64,000 nt of DNA from Agrypnia vestita (Eukaryota > Arthropoda > Insecta > Trichoptera > Phryganeidae), in NCBI GenBank assembly GCA_016648135.1, contig JADDOH010002085.1, positions 124,001 through 188,000 of the forward strand. Direction: 5' to 3'. Every line of letters begins with the position of its first letter. The first letter of the stretch is position 1. The position numbers were made by a program, and so were the translations under genes. The notes beneath the pieces were generated by a model that was not told the DNA's origin, ran no database searches, and saw only the letters and a program-made list of their open reading frames with translations. Of this stretch, positions 1 through 11,300 are shown piece after piece.

Positions 1-132
1 AAACCCTCCGAGCCAGGAGGTACTCAAATGGTGTCGGTGCCACCCGAAGGTCCCCCGGTGCATATGTCTCGAGAACTGGATGAAAGACTGCTACAACATC
101 AGGTGTCCGCACAGACTCTGCGATTGCGTCAA
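1..132 (+). other. GC-richer open frame at window edge, unknown
   Basis: Frame 1 is open from the first base to a TAA at 130-132 (44 codons, proline and charged residues, no match that I recognise). The stretch is clearly less AT-rich than what follows, so it could be the end of an exon or of a TE coding region entering from the left. Another frame also stays open, which weakens the case. No function is proposed. Confidence 0.2.
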
Positions 133-1308
133 TAAATGGTGGGAGCATTGAAAAGGACAATTCCGCCGATCAAGGCAGCTTTCAACCGACGCGCGACAGT
201 GCAAACCTCAATTAAAAATGCTCGTAATTTAAAATTTAACTATCTACGCGTATTTTTTTGGTATCACCGATTGCGTCTTTTCCTTTCAGTCCTCGAGTGC
301 TCGCCTTTGCGTATTGCCAATGTATTACATATTTAACACAAAAAAACAATTACTCCATTGATTTTCTTGGTTTTATTTATAACTTTTTTCTTCTCCAGTC
401 TGTTGCTTTATTATTTGTATATTTTTATTTAGTTATAAAAAGAAAATTACATCTAATACAAACACTCTTTTAAAAAAAAAAAAAAAATATGATCATATCG
501 TATACATTTCAAATATTGTGCACTTAACCTACGAAAAGTAGCGAGACTAGTTACTTCCTTCACTCTTGCTGGTAGTTCATTGAACAATTTGAAATCTTTA
601 TAGCACTATCTTTTTTGCATTTGCTAGTTTTGTTTGTGAAAGTATCAAGTACCTACCACCTCGTAGGATAAGTGTGGACCTCAAAATTATATTTCATATT
701 TTTTATTTTTTATTCAAGATAAATACCTACATTTGATTTTTTTACAATGATAACTAATAGATATTAATAATAAAATTAGTATATATGTTATACCACACCA
801 AAAAGAATCAAGGTTCTTATGTATGGTGAGGGATAATCACTTAGAAAGGAAAAATTTATTCAATAATACACAAATTTTGAATAACGAAAGATTTCTGTGT
901 TAATTTTTTAAGTAATAAATAGTGTAAGATATTGGTAATATCATCTATGTTAAGAAACAATGAGCATCATACGTATATAAAAGATGTAAATTATAGGTAA
1001 GTATATAAGAGACGTGGCAATATTTATTGCATATTCTTGAAGTGGGACTTTAACTTGTACTTGAATTTATTGTGATTGTAGTTGCATAGTATGCCATTTT
1101 TAAATTATTAATTTTTAAAATATTTCTTTATTTGTAATAGTTTGAACTAGTCGGTTTTTGTATCAAGACGACAAGGATATTTTGTATAATTTTTTGCTTA
1201 GTTCAATTTTCAGAAGTATTCTCTAATGTGCATGTTAATAATTCGAATGTATGTTATATAAACATAAAAATTATATTGCTACATAATCTGGTCAAAAAAA
1301 TATAGTCT
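133..1308. other. AT-rich DNA, no gene seen
   Basis: Low-complexity AT-rich sequence with a homopolymer A run near 472-487 that could be an old retroposon tail. Short frames here are chance openings. Nothing recognisable otherwise. Confidence 0.5.
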
Positions 1309-1325
1309 CAGTGGCGTACGCGAGG
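1309..1325 (+). repeat. Possible hAT-type terminal repeat
   Basis: The motif CAGTGGCGTACGCGAGG has the CAGTGGCG start typical of hAT terminal inverted repeats. I do not find the partner end or an 8-bp duplication, so only a decayed or solo end is suggested. The following 400 bases include a palindromic AGTGATCACT block (about 1,405) that recurs inverted near 33,490. Confidence 0.3.
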
Positions 1326-1740
1326 TACATAGATACCGCGTGTATAACATTCCAATTTTGTGTGGTCGATCATGGCTGGAATTGGTAAACGTAACACAGT
1401 GTAAAGTGATCACTTAAGCCAGACGGTGACAGGTCGTAAGCCCTTTAAACACCCAAAAAAGACTTCTATGCATACTTTCCCATACAAACAGATTCGCCTC
1501 CGTGAGACATTTACCTTAATTAAACATAAAAATAAATTATACACTTAATAATCCCACTCAGGTATAATAATTTATTGTGTATGAACATAATGCAAAAAGT
1601 GATGTGAATCTTTTGTAGGCATATATGTATTACTCAAAGGTCCGAAAAAGCCACAAAGCAGAGAAGGTGAGTCCTTGGTGCACCGACATAGACTGTCGCA
1701 CAATCTTACACAAATTGCTTATTTGGAATTATTTGGAAAA

Positions 1741-2270
1741 TTATTTGGAAAACATTAAAAACCTCGCAGGACGCACGACAGGAATATTCCTGCCTTGATT
1801 ATACATAAGTCGAATAATATCAATAGTTATGATGTTATGCAATATCAAAGTTTGCATTTTTTTTTTCAAAATGTCCGACTTATTTTTTACAAAACGTTGA
1901 ACTATCATCACAGTAACTTATATCGATTACAAAAAATTAATTCGTTTCAATATACTCGAAAGTTAAATAAAATTATAAAAATCTTGCAGAAATTCCAATT
2001 GGAATGTTTTCCAATTGTCATTGGAAGGTTTTTATTATTTTATTTGACTTGTATTAAGAAATAAATTTTTCATATTCGATACAAATTACTGTAATGATAT
2101 TCTAACGTTTTACAAAAGATTGTCAGAAATATTAAAAAAAAAAAGAAAACTTCGATGTCGCATATCTCAATATCTATTGTCATGGTCATGGTTGCTTGAA
2201 CATTTACGATTCATAATTAAAGCAGAAATATTTTTACGAGGTTATTAATGTTTAACAAATAACTCTGTAT
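1741..2270. mobile_element. Palindromic (foldback) element, family P, copy 1
   Basis: A ~530-bp near-palindrome. The left arm begins with ttatttggaaaac and the right arm ends with the complementary tttaacaaataac. The centre is a TTCCAATTGGAA core near 1,991-2,025. It carries no protein: the small frame across the left arm also exists, inverted, in the right arm. The terminal CAGGG seen in the copy at 42,381 is lost here, and TTATTTGGAA is repeated at the left edge. Best read as a degenerate non-autonomous TA-targeting DNA element. Confidence 0.75.
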
Positions 2271-2306
2271 ATATGATCTTACATCATGTTAATTCATATA
2301 TGTATG

Positions 2307-2565
2307 TACGAGGGTAGTTTGACGAGAGAGTGACTTTTCAACTATTGGCAACACTTTCGCTACGGTGACCATGCTGCTTCCATGGTTTTGAAATCTGCGA
2401 AATCACGCAAATCTATCAGATAGCTTATGTTTTGCACTCGTTTAAAGAAAAAAAATCTAATTTTTGTGTAAATATGGATAAAAAAAGAATTTCGGGTATT
2501 AATTAAACATTATTTTTAGGTGAAAAACTTAAAAAACTGAGGAAAGCTACGTAAATATTGTTGCG
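2307..2565 (+). pseudogene. mariner (mellifera-type) 5' end with broken transposase N-terminus
   Basis: A TA followed by CGAGGGTAGTTTGAC is a recognisable mariner terminal repeat. About 165 bp downstream an ATG (2,474-2,476) opens a frame that reads MDKK and then shifts. The shifted frame has the KEFRVLIKHYFL signature found at the start of mellifera-subfamily mariner transposases, and ends in TAA at 2,552-2,554. The HTH remainder and catalytic domain are absent, so this is a 5' fragment of a dead copy. Seen: the terminal motif and signature. Inferred: the subfamily. Confidence 0.7.
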
Positions 2566-3019
2566 TGCTAATACTGTATATTTTTTTCCTACCCACTTCC
2601 TCCTATTATCACACTAACTTACCCACTTCCCATAGTGAAACTCAACTCGACAACACCAGTCTGTTTTCAAACTGCCACAGATATGGTGCATTTTCGGCCT
2701 TGTGTAATTTAATTACGAAGCATCTGATGTCCTAGTGACATAAAAATAATAATAAGTAATTATCCCTATCATAAAATGAAGTGAAAATTGTGTTTGTGTT
2801 CGTATATTATCAATGATAATATCTGAGTGTGGTGAAATTCAAGATAATTAATTACCAGTCGGTATCGGTCTCTCTATACCGAAACAAGAAACAATAAAAG
2901 GTACGTGATTTCTCATCTACACGTATTACAGTCTACTTAAAATAAATCTATGATCAATCAGCGGGAGGACATACTGTCTACGAATTGATGTAACAAATAT
3001 TATGGTGAATCTGTTCCAT
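2566..3019. other. No gene seen
   Basis: AT-rich DNA between the mariner fragment and the next repeat. A few pyrimidine-rich stretches are present. Nothing assignable. Confidence 0.4.
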
Positions 3020-3310
3020 GCCATGGAATTAATAACCTCGTAAAAATATTTCTACTTGAATTATGAGTCGTAAATGTAAATGGAAGTCATTCCAATTGGA
3101 ATTTCCGCAAGATTTTTATAATTTTATTTAGCTTACGAGTATATTGAAACGAATTAATTTTTCGTAATCGATATAAGTTACTGTGATTATAGTTCAACGT
3201 TTTGTAAAAAATAAGTCGGACATTTTGAAAAAAAAATGCAAACTTAGATATTGCATAACATCATAACTATTGATATTAGGTCATGGCTGCTTCAACATTG
3301 TGTTAAATGC
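3020..3310. mobile_element. Family P palindromic element, internally deleted copy
   Basis: The terminal block with attaataacctcgt is followed almost directly by the TTCCAATTGGAA centre (about 3,092) and then one full arm, running through cgtaatcgatataagtta to gatattaggtcatgg. Most of the left arm has been deleted and the right terminus is missing. Related to 1,741-2,270, 7,472-8,007 and 42,381-42,922. Confidence 0.65.
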
Positions 3311-3433
3311 GTTTATATTGTTGACAATAGAATCAAACAAATGTTTTTTGACAGTGGACTATAAATCTTGAAAATACGCCTGGAAATATAATTCAAATTT
3401 GGAAAATACTCGTCTCAATATGTTTATACAGTT

Positions 3434-3592
3434 ACGCAAATATACCGTTATATTCACCCACACGAAATTAATTTATATTTTATTAATTAAAATATAATTT
3501 TAAAACTTGAGTTTACGCAAATATATCGTTATTTTCACCCACATTAAATTAATTTATATTTTATTAATTAAAATATAATTTTCAAACTTAAG
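3434..3592 (+). repeat. Two-copy tandem repeat, period 81 bp
   Basis: Units start with acgcaaatat at 3,434 and 3,515 and both contain attaatttatattttatta. They differ at only a few positions. A local duplication directly beside a small MITE. Confidence 0.85.
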
Positions 3593-3594
3593 TA

Positions 3595-3737
3595 CAGTAG
3601 CCGGCAAACATCTTGAAATTTTACGGCGTTGTGGGGGGAAGTTTGCGCATGTACCATTCCATCAACGAGACCCAAATTTTGTTTTCTGCGCATTCCCCCA
3701 CTACGCCAAAAAATTTCAAGAAGTTTGCCGGCAACTG
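3595..3737. mobile_element. 143-bp MITE with TA target duplication
   Basis: The left end CAGTAGCCGGCAAAC and the inverted right end GTTTGCCGGCAACTG bracket a largely self-complementary body (long arms including cttgaaatttt and the g-rich/c-rich blocks). TA flanks both ends (3,593-3,594 and 3,738-3,739). This fits a non-autonomous Tc1/mariner-type element. The frame across it is a by-product. Confidence 0.8.
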
Positions 3738-3739
3738 TA

Positions 3740-4984
3740 CCTACTGAAGAAAGATTAACGGATGATTACTATTATTGTACGAGTAAGCTATCATACCCCA
3801 TATTAAGTACCCAACATTTTCACGCATGTCATGCAGTCACAAAATGTTGGGTATGTCTCAATGTCTGAAATTTTGATTAGGCGTAATTCGAAAGATGCCG
3901 TTAAATAATGTCATACGAGCACCTCGGAATGAATGAAAATCCCGCACACATTTTCTATTAGCTAGAACGACTTAGAATCGGCCGAACTCTTTCTAAATCC
4001 TGGTGGTTAATAACCATCGAGACGCAAGTTAATTCATTCGGAAAACGCTTCCAGCAGTCCTCGCCTTCCTAGGAGGGGTCCGAGAGGTATTCCTGGTGAA
4101 CCTAGCGAACCAGATCACCGCTGCAGACGATTCTTCTCGCGCTGAACCGGGTCGATACCAAGCCGAGCTTCGTGAATTTCGAGCGGCGTCGATATTGCGT
4201 GAAGCTCTAGTTGCACTGTGTGTTGAAGCTCCAAAACGCTGGCCCCTGCAGAGGCATCTCCGAGACCTCTCTCCGCCTGAAATGTTCTTGCCGTCGAGCT
4301 CTTTACGGCAAGAGCATTCGCTGAATCTGCGAACGCTTAGTGTGATCCCCGAGGATCCCACCGTAAGCTTGGGTTGCGAATGTGCCGGAGACCTCAATGC
4401 CTGCGCAATTTTTTTGTGGCTTTTTCTTTGTATTTCGTTTAGGTATTTTGATACAACTATCTCTATTATTACCACGCATTTGTCACTTGCACACTAATAT
4501 TGAAACGGGTATTTATCGCACAGCTTTCGTACGCGTCAGTTTTGTTTACAAAACATTATTTTGACATCAATCGTGATATTCCTGAACGATAGTTTTAAAA
4601 TGATAGTTAATAAAAAACTTGCCATAAGTAGATATAATTACTCGTCGGACGATGTCCTAGGGGGGAGATGATTGCTATTGTAAAGTTGCAGCATTATTAA
4701 GCGGGGATTAAATTAATGTGCACGAATAACGACATTTTTTAATATTTATCTAAGATAACTTTTCATTTAATGATAACAATGTGTGTGTGAACAGCGGGAG
4801 GAATAATGCGGTAAGCATTATTAATCAATTTCCAAAATAAACAGACAGACAACATCGTGCACAATGTGTTCAATAAATCATGATTTTAAACAAGTAAATA
4901 AAAAAATGTTGAAGACATGCTTATATACGTTTTCTTTGCATACATTTGAAATCGATTTTTTAAGATCAATTAAAAACGATGTTT
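3740..4984. other. Unassigned region with a GC-richer patch at about 4,030-4,400
   Basis: Long frames exist on both strands across 4,029-4,497 (133 aa plus, 148 aa minus), a sign of locally high GC rather than of proven coding. Neither product resembles a family I know. The plus frame opens at 4,096 and runs out into AT-rich sequence. It could be an old exon, a TE coding scrap or a CpG-rich regulatory patch. The remainder is AT-rich with nothing seen. Confidence 0.3.
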
Positions 4985-4989
4985 TAAGT

Positions 4990-6400
4990 ATTAAACAAAA
5001 TTTAAAAGCATGTTCTTCAACTTCTACTGCGGCTCTTGCTTGTGAGTGACGTGGATTATTAATTTTAATCGAAATAATAACCAAATCATGACGAAAATTT
5101 AATAATGTATAGTCATTCACTTTGTGTAGATCTTGAAAGTTTCAGAGCTCAAGCTATTCGGGAAATTTGTGAAAAATCTATTACAAGATTCCACCACGTC
5201 AAACAACTGTATTTTAGAACAAGAAAGTTGAATAAAAGCATGTAAAAAATAAATGACATTCAGCAAATATTGTGAAAAAAAAATTTTTTTACAAGAACAC
5301 ATTCATATTTGTGAAGTTGTAATTTTTCAGAAAAGAGTTCTGTGAAATTTTAAAACCAAATAATTAATCAATTAGAAAGACATACAGAAAAATCTAATTC
5401 ACTAAAAAATATAGTAGTAGCCTAATATTTTTTCGTGAATTAGATTTTTCTGTATGTCTTTCTAATTGATTAATTAATTTGGTTTTAAAATAAATATTTT
5501 TCGATGATTCTACCCACTAAAACTGTTCTAATTTTTGAAAATGTAGTGAAACCGTGGGTCGGTAAGCGTTTTCTAAGAGAAGGTACCTTTTTGTTTTTTT
5601 TTTACCTTGTAGCTCTAATACTGGTAATTTTGTAAGGGTTCCACGACAAAAGGTTAACGGATATTTGGTCCAATGTCAAACGGTCCACGCGACATTAGAA
5701 CCATCGGTATAAAAACAACAAACAAAATGTTTTTATATATATATTTTAAATATATTAATGAATTGATAATGGTGACGAAATCATAGAATATACTTTTTCA
5801 CAAATTCTTTAAAAAAAATAGGCGATTAAGTCAATGTACGAACAGATTGATTATATGACCTTTTAAAAATATTTATCACGGTGCATCGTTTTCTAAATAC
5901 CCACAGTTTTTTAAGAATGACTTAATACACAAAAGAAATAAATCATAATGAGTTGGCAAAAGATTATACGAACGAAAATGTTATTTTCATGTAGAGAACA
6001 GACGTAAAGTACAAATTTAAATAATGAGTAAATCAAATAATTCGTTAGTAATAACGATAGATTAGGTTTCTTTTGTTTAAATACTTGAAGATCATTTTTC
6101 AATACAAATTGCTTTTTACGATTTTTTTAATAAAAAACGGATTTTATTTCCACAAATATTTCCTTAATAAAATTCATAATTGCGAGTATTTAAAATATTA
6201 TAAGAAAAATTAAAGAATCCGTGTTTAGTCATATTTAAAAATTTTTATAGGTATGTTACAGCTTATGAAACATTATAAACAGAACAATTAGCGCTAAGTG
6301 TATATTATTACATTATAATATGTAACTTATCACTTGTATATTAACATTGTAACGATATACACTCGAATAAATGTATTATTATTATTTAATATGCATCGTG
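4990..6400 (+). repeat. Unknown dispersed repeat U, copy 1 (interrupted)
   Basis: This block recurs inverted at about 8,990-10,245. Shared landmarks include agcatgttcttcaac, acgtggattattaatttta, caaatattgtgaaa, the cttaatcgcctatttttt region and cgatatacactcgaa. The best conserved stretch (5,911-6,102, minus strand) reads as a 63-aa frame whose homologue in copy 2 is 89 aa, but it is hydrophobic and AT-driven, and I do not claim a protein. Copy 1 is interrupted at about 5,290-5,500 by a SINE-tail palindrome absent from copy 2. The element class is unknown. Confidence 0.7.
5330..5500. repeat. SINE-tail palindrome inserted in repeat U
   Basis: Two inverted arms of about 60 bp share ttaatcaattagaaagacat, agaaaaatctaattcac and the flanking ttggttttaaaat, separated by a ~30-bp spacer. 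The arm matches the 3' body of the tRNA-derived SINEs at 25,690 and 39,470, without their tRNA-like heads. Repeat U copy 2 is uninterrupted at the matching position, so this arrived after U duplicated. Confidence 0.75.
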
Positions 6401-7469
6401 ATCTGCAAATAATTGTTAACATTTTAAAAAATAGCTCGTTTGGTAACTACCTACTGAAATCGAGCAGCTGCCGTGAGTTTTCTCAAACAATGTTCCGCAT
6501 GACTTCAGTCAGCACATGCCGCTGCACTTTTGTTGTTAGACTGTTACATAAATTTTCATAATTTCCGGCTTCATTTCGATTGGCTTGAAGGAAAAAGAAC
6601 ATAACAGATAATATAAGTAGAGATGGGCACACGTAATACAAAGTGATACAATAATACTTTTGCTATTAAACAAGCTGAGTACTCGCACGGGTAGTGTGCA
6701 GATTACCTGCATTAATTCCAGTGGCTAGCTAGCACTAGGCATGGATTTAGATTGTGCCGACAATATCAATGTTGTAAAAGTACTATGAGCTGTATTTTCA
6801 CTAAAGATGGTATTCATATGAGACATACGCTCTTCTAGAATGCAGAAGCATATATTTTTTTTTAAATATATCTACGCGCAAGTTAACACTCGATTTAGTA
6901 AAGTATTCATATTATTACTATGTACTACATAATAATAGTTAACTGGGAGATAGTAATAGTAATAGTTAACTGATAGATTGTAGTAGTAGTATAAAATAAC
7001 ACCTCATTTAAAGTATCTTGGAACGCGTACGTCCTCGTAAGCTTCAAATACACATTAGCGCAGTTTTGTAACACTCCCTAAATTCTTTTTCGATTCTTAG
7101 ATTCTACGATTCTCTGACACACGCGGCTAGACCGCCTTCAACGAGAGCATCAGCTATAATAGCTTTGACACTTTTACGAATTACTTACTATAATAAACAT
7201 AAGATTCAAGATTACACGAATTAGAAGGGTAAAAAATTCTAGCTAAAAATCCTTAACACTCGCTCGTAAGTCTGTTCAAGCGAAGGCATGTATGTATTTA
7301 GAGAAACATGGCACGAGAGGCGTATTACATTTTTGGTATATACTTTTGGAGCAGATTTTGCTGTATTTGTAATTAATTAATCCTTCTGGTGGATCGTTGA
7401 TTTTATTTAATACATTAATATGGGAACATTTAATAATTTTAACCCGCAGACCTACCTAAATACTTCATA
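6401..7469. other. No gene seen
   Basis: AT-rich DNA. Near 6,945-6,990 a short imperfect duplication of atagtaatagttaactg is visible. The frame at 6,334-6,561 has no recognisable product. Confidence 0.4.
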
Positions 7470-7471
7470 TA

Positions 7472-8007
7472 CGGGGTTATTTGGAAAACATTAATAACCT
7501 CGCAGAACTATATTCCTGCCCTGATTATGAGTCGAAAATGTTCAAGCTATCATGACCTAATATCAATAGTTGTGGAGATATGCGACATCAAAGTTTGCAT
7601 TTTTTTCAATATTTCTGATTTATATTTTGTAAAAAGTTGGACTATCATTACAGTAACTTATAACAAATATGAAAAATTCATTCCCTTTAATGCAAATCAA
7701 ATAAAATTATAAAAATCTTTGAATACCAATTGGAAAACATTGCAATTGGAAAATTTTCAGAGTTTTTATCATTTTATTTAACTTGTATTGAAACGAATGA
7801 ATTTTTCGTAATCGATATAAGTTACTGTAATGATAGTCCAGTGTTTTACAAAAAATAAGACAGAAATATTGAAAAAAAATGCAAACTTTGATGTCGCATA
7901 TCTCCATAACTATTGATATTAGGTCATGATAGCTTGAACATTTTCGACTCATAATCTAGGCAGGAATATAGTCCTGCGAGGTTATTAATATTTTCCAAAT
8001 AACCATG
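7472..8007. mobile_element. Family P palindromic element, complete copy 2
   Basis: A 536-bp near-perfect palindrome flanked by TA (7,470-7,471 and 8,008-8,009). The left terminus is CGGGGTTATTTGG and the right is its near complement CCAAATAACCATG. The arms meet at a centre near 7,733-7,760 (aaaacattgcaattggaaaa). Each arm carries the same ~80-aa frame in inverted orientation, which is only an echo of the symmetry. TA duplication and CAGGG-like termini point to a Tc1/mariner-mobilised foldback. A transcript across it would fold into a hairpin of roughly 250 bp. Confidence 0.85.
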
Positions 8008-8009
8008 TA

Positions 8010-8839
8010 CAAAAGCAAAGGTAGCAATATGCAAAAAAAATTTTGAATGCAGCCACAGGGGATAATTAATTTAGAATTATAGCTCTATTCCTTCCAAAAG
8101 CATGTTTTCAAATCACTATTAAAAGCAAAGATCACGTGACAAAATGGCCGCTTCAATCTAAAGTAAGAGTTGGTGTCGATTTTAGACTGAAACATCACAA
8201 TAAAGACAGTAATATCAATTATGTAAAAAGCATAAGCAGCAATGTGGCGTACAGCGATATATGTATTTAAAAATTAAATATTTATTTATGCACATATATA
8301 AAAGGAAAACTTAGTGGCAATTGCTTTTAAAAACTTATTTCGAAGAAGACGTAGGTTTCATAGATTCCAGAGAAATTTCCTTAATAATATTTTTTTTTGT
8401 CTCGGAAACACCTCAGTGGGACATTGCTGTCTCATAATATATAATATATCAAATAAATATATAATTTAGATTTCTTTCACAGAAATTGTAATCATAGTAT
8501 ATACAGTGCATGCACCTGATTATTTCATAACTAAATAGTTATCTATCTGATATTTGAAGTAAACGTATTTATTTCAAAGACATGATCATATTAAGGTTAA
8601 TAGCAAACCACGAGCATTCGTCATTATCGGCTCCTGGAAACGATTAATACCGTAAGGCAATAATAATCAAAACTGTAGTTGGAATTAACAAAAATCTAAT
8701 ATTACGTGGGTAAGCACAACGATAGTAATGAATGAAAATTATAGCATTCGATCATTATTTCCTGCGTAAAGGAACGACGTACGAAAATGTCGGGTAATTG
8801 GCTTACTAGATAAACAAGTTACGTAACGCACTGTGACGT
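8010..8839. other. No gene seen
   Basis: AT-rich unique-looking DNA between a palindromic element and repeat U copy 2. No motif or convincing frame. Confidence 0.4.
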
Positions 8840-9015
8840 TTAAATTTTATTTTGCAAAAATTTCGTAAAACAGTTTAATATGGTATTTTGCTTATTCATA
8901 GTATCCCGTTGTTGCAATCGACAAAATCTGTCTATATATATACAATTCAATAGATCGTCATTTGTCGAGAAAATTTTATTTCGCTCAATTCAAATATTTT
9001 TATCATATTTTTATA
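8840..9015 (+). repeat. Direct repeat bordering repeat U copy 2, left
   Basis: About 175 bp beginning taaattttattttgc and including gcttattcatagtatcccg and gtcatttgtcgagaaaattt. The same sequence recurs in the same orientation at 10,229-10,404, so repeat U copy 2 is bracketed by direct repeats as in an LTR-like unit. The ends do not show a clear TG...CA. Confidence 0.7.
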
Positions 9016-10245
9016 TGATTAAAATATTCGAGTGTATATCGTTACAATGTAAATATGCAAGTGATAAGATACATATTATAATATAATAATATACACGTAA
9101 TGCTAATTGTTCTGTTTATAATGTTTCATAAGCTGTAACATACCTGCCAAATTTTTTTAAATATGACAAATCACAGATTGTCTTTCATTTTTCTTATTCA
9201 TTAGATTGTCTTTTATTTATTAGATTGTCTTTCATTTTTCTTATTCTAAATACTCGCAATTATGATTTTTTTAATGAAATATTTGTGGAAATTAAATCCG
9301 TTTTTTATTAAAAAAATCGTAAAAAGAAATTTATTTATATTGAAAAATTATCTTCAAGCATTTAAACAAAAGAAAGCTAATCCATCGTTATTATTAACGA
9401 CTTGTTTGATTTACGGATTAATTAAATTTGTATTTTATGTCTATTCTCTACAAGCAAATAACATTTTCGTTCGTATAATCTTTTGCCAATTCGTTATGAT
9501 TTATTTCTTTTGTGTATTAAGTCATTCTTAAAAAACTAAGTGTATTTAGAAAACGATGCACCGTGATAAATATTTTTCGAAAGGTCATATATTCAATCTG
9601 TTCGTCCATTGACTTAATCGCCTATTTTTTTAAAGAATTTGCGAAATAGTATATTCCATGATTTCGTCACCATTATCAATTCATTAATATATTTAAAAAT
9701 ATATATAAAAACATTTTGTTTGTTGTTTCTATATCGTTGGATCTAATGTCGCGTGGGCCATTTGTCACTGGACCAAATATCCGTTAACCTTTTGTCGTGA
9801 AACCCTAGCAAAATTACTAGTATTAGAGCTTCAAGGTGAAAAAAACAGAGAAAGTAGATACTTACTCTTGAAGTCACTCACCAACCAACGTTTCACTACA
9901 TTTTCCAAAATTAGAACAGTTTTAGTTGGTGAAATCATCCAAAAATATTTTTTTTTATTTCACAATATTTGCTGAATGTCATTTATTTTTTACATGCTTT
10001 TATTCAACTCTCTTGTTCTAACATACAAATGTCTGTTGTTTGACGTGGTGGAATCTTGTAATAGATCTTTCACAAATTTCCCGAATAGCTAGAGACTGAA
10101 ACTTTCAACATCTTCATAAAATGTATGACTATACATAATTAAATTTTCGTCATGATTTGGTTATTATTTCGATTAAAATTAATAATCCACGTCACTCACA
10201 AGCAAGAGCCGCAAAAACAGTTGAAGAACATGCTTTTAAATTTTG
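8990..10245 (-). repeat. Unknown dispersed repeat U, copy 2
   Basis: Inverted relative to 4,990-6,400 and lacking that copy's insertion. It has its own local expansion at 9,176-9,245, where an AGATTGTCTTTCATTTTTC-like unit is repeated about three times. An 89-aa frame at 9,262-9,531 is the longest in the family, is hydrophobic and AT-biased, and matches nothing I know. Confidence 0.65.
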
Positions 10246-10404
10246 TAAAAATTTCGTAATAAAGTTTAATACGGTATTTTGCTTATTCATAGTATCCCGC
10301 TGTTGCAATTGCCAAAATCTGTCTCTACATATACAATTCAATAGATTGTCATTTGTCGAGAAAATTTTTTGTTGCTTAATTCAAATATTTTAATCATATA
10401 AAAA
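10229..10404 (+). repeat. Direct repeat bordering repeat U copy 2, right
   Basis: Direct-orientation partner of 8,840-9,015, sharing gcttattcatagtatcccg, aaaatctgtct and gtcatttgtcgagaaaattt. The two have diverged by scattered substitutions and small gaps. Confidence 0.7.
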
Positions 10405-10944
10405 TATGATAAAAATATTTTAATTAAGCAAAAAAGGTAAAAAAAAATAATGTAATGCACGTTGTTCATGCAGTTTGGTTATCATAATGACATTAAACGA
10501 GAATGCCATTCGTGCAATTTTTCTGATATGAAATACAATTGTATAAATTGTCCAGTTAAATAATAGAAAACATAAAAGTAAAGATTTTGGAAATTAAAAA
10601 AAAAAGCAGTGAAGTTACTGTTAAAAGAAACATAGTTAATGAAAACTACACGGTAGCCGATCATATTTATCGAATTTAAGAGGGTGAACCTTACCAGATA
10701 CTGTAATAAATCTGTTAATACCCAGGTCATCTGTTTTCGTTAATATACATACGAGCAAAGAAAATGGTATGGTTAGCCTTAAATTAATAAACTTAGTAAG
10801 GTAACGTGTGGGCACCGCAAAAACTGTCTTAAAGAAATTTGTTAGGCGGAGTTTAGGCGCATTTGTCTGCTTGTCTGTCAATAATGATGCATGATGCAAA
10901 ATGAATGATACATTTCTGAACAAATCAAGACCGGAGATTAAAAA
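10405..10944. other. No gene seen
   Basis: AT-rich DNA with overlapping minus-strand frames of 82 and 95 aa that have no recognisable domain. They are probably chance openings. Confidence 0.35.
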
Positions 10945-10949
10945 TGGAT

Positions 10950-11300
10950 ACTATACGTAAATTGATAATGTGAAACGACAACGACACTGGGTCCTATCAT
11001 AACTGCCATCTGAAACCACCGTACAACCAAGAATACATTGGAAGAAGAAAATATTGCCAATATGGAGGGACTACAAATGTGTAATGCATCATGAATTTCT
11101 TGAATTGTGTGCGGAGAAACACAGCCAAAAATAGGAAATCTGAAGGGAGTGATTGCACCTTTAGGAAATAAACGCAAATTAATTTTCAACACGATAACGC
11201 TGGACCACACTCTGCAATGTGAATTCAACGCATAAATTACGTGAATTGTGAAATATTAATTCACCTACGTTATTCACCGGACTTTGCATTTTCAGACTTA
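10950..11300 (+). pseudogene. Degenerate mariner transposase, central and catalytic segment
   Basis: Reading across stops and frame changes, the plus strand has the linear order of a mariner transposase. A VKRQRHW block (10,970) comes first, then a WRDYK.V.HHEFLE block corresponding to the usual IWWD.KGV.YYE region (about 11,053-11,105). Next is an HDNAGPHSAM motif with the catalytic Asp at 11,193-11,195, and finally YSPDFAFSD ending near 11,297, corresponding to YSPDLAPSD. Several in-frame stops make it dead. Neither the N-terminal HTH nor terminal repeats are evident. Confidence 0.75.

Noticed and set aside
4029..4497. Opposed 133- and 148-aa frames as a gene pair
   Set aside because: Both strands are open because of local GC content. 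Neither product has a recognisable domain and there is no splice or promoter evidence.
7527..7952. 61- and 81-aa near-identical proteins on opposite strands
   Set aside because: They are the two arms of a palindromic transposon read from each side, not genes.
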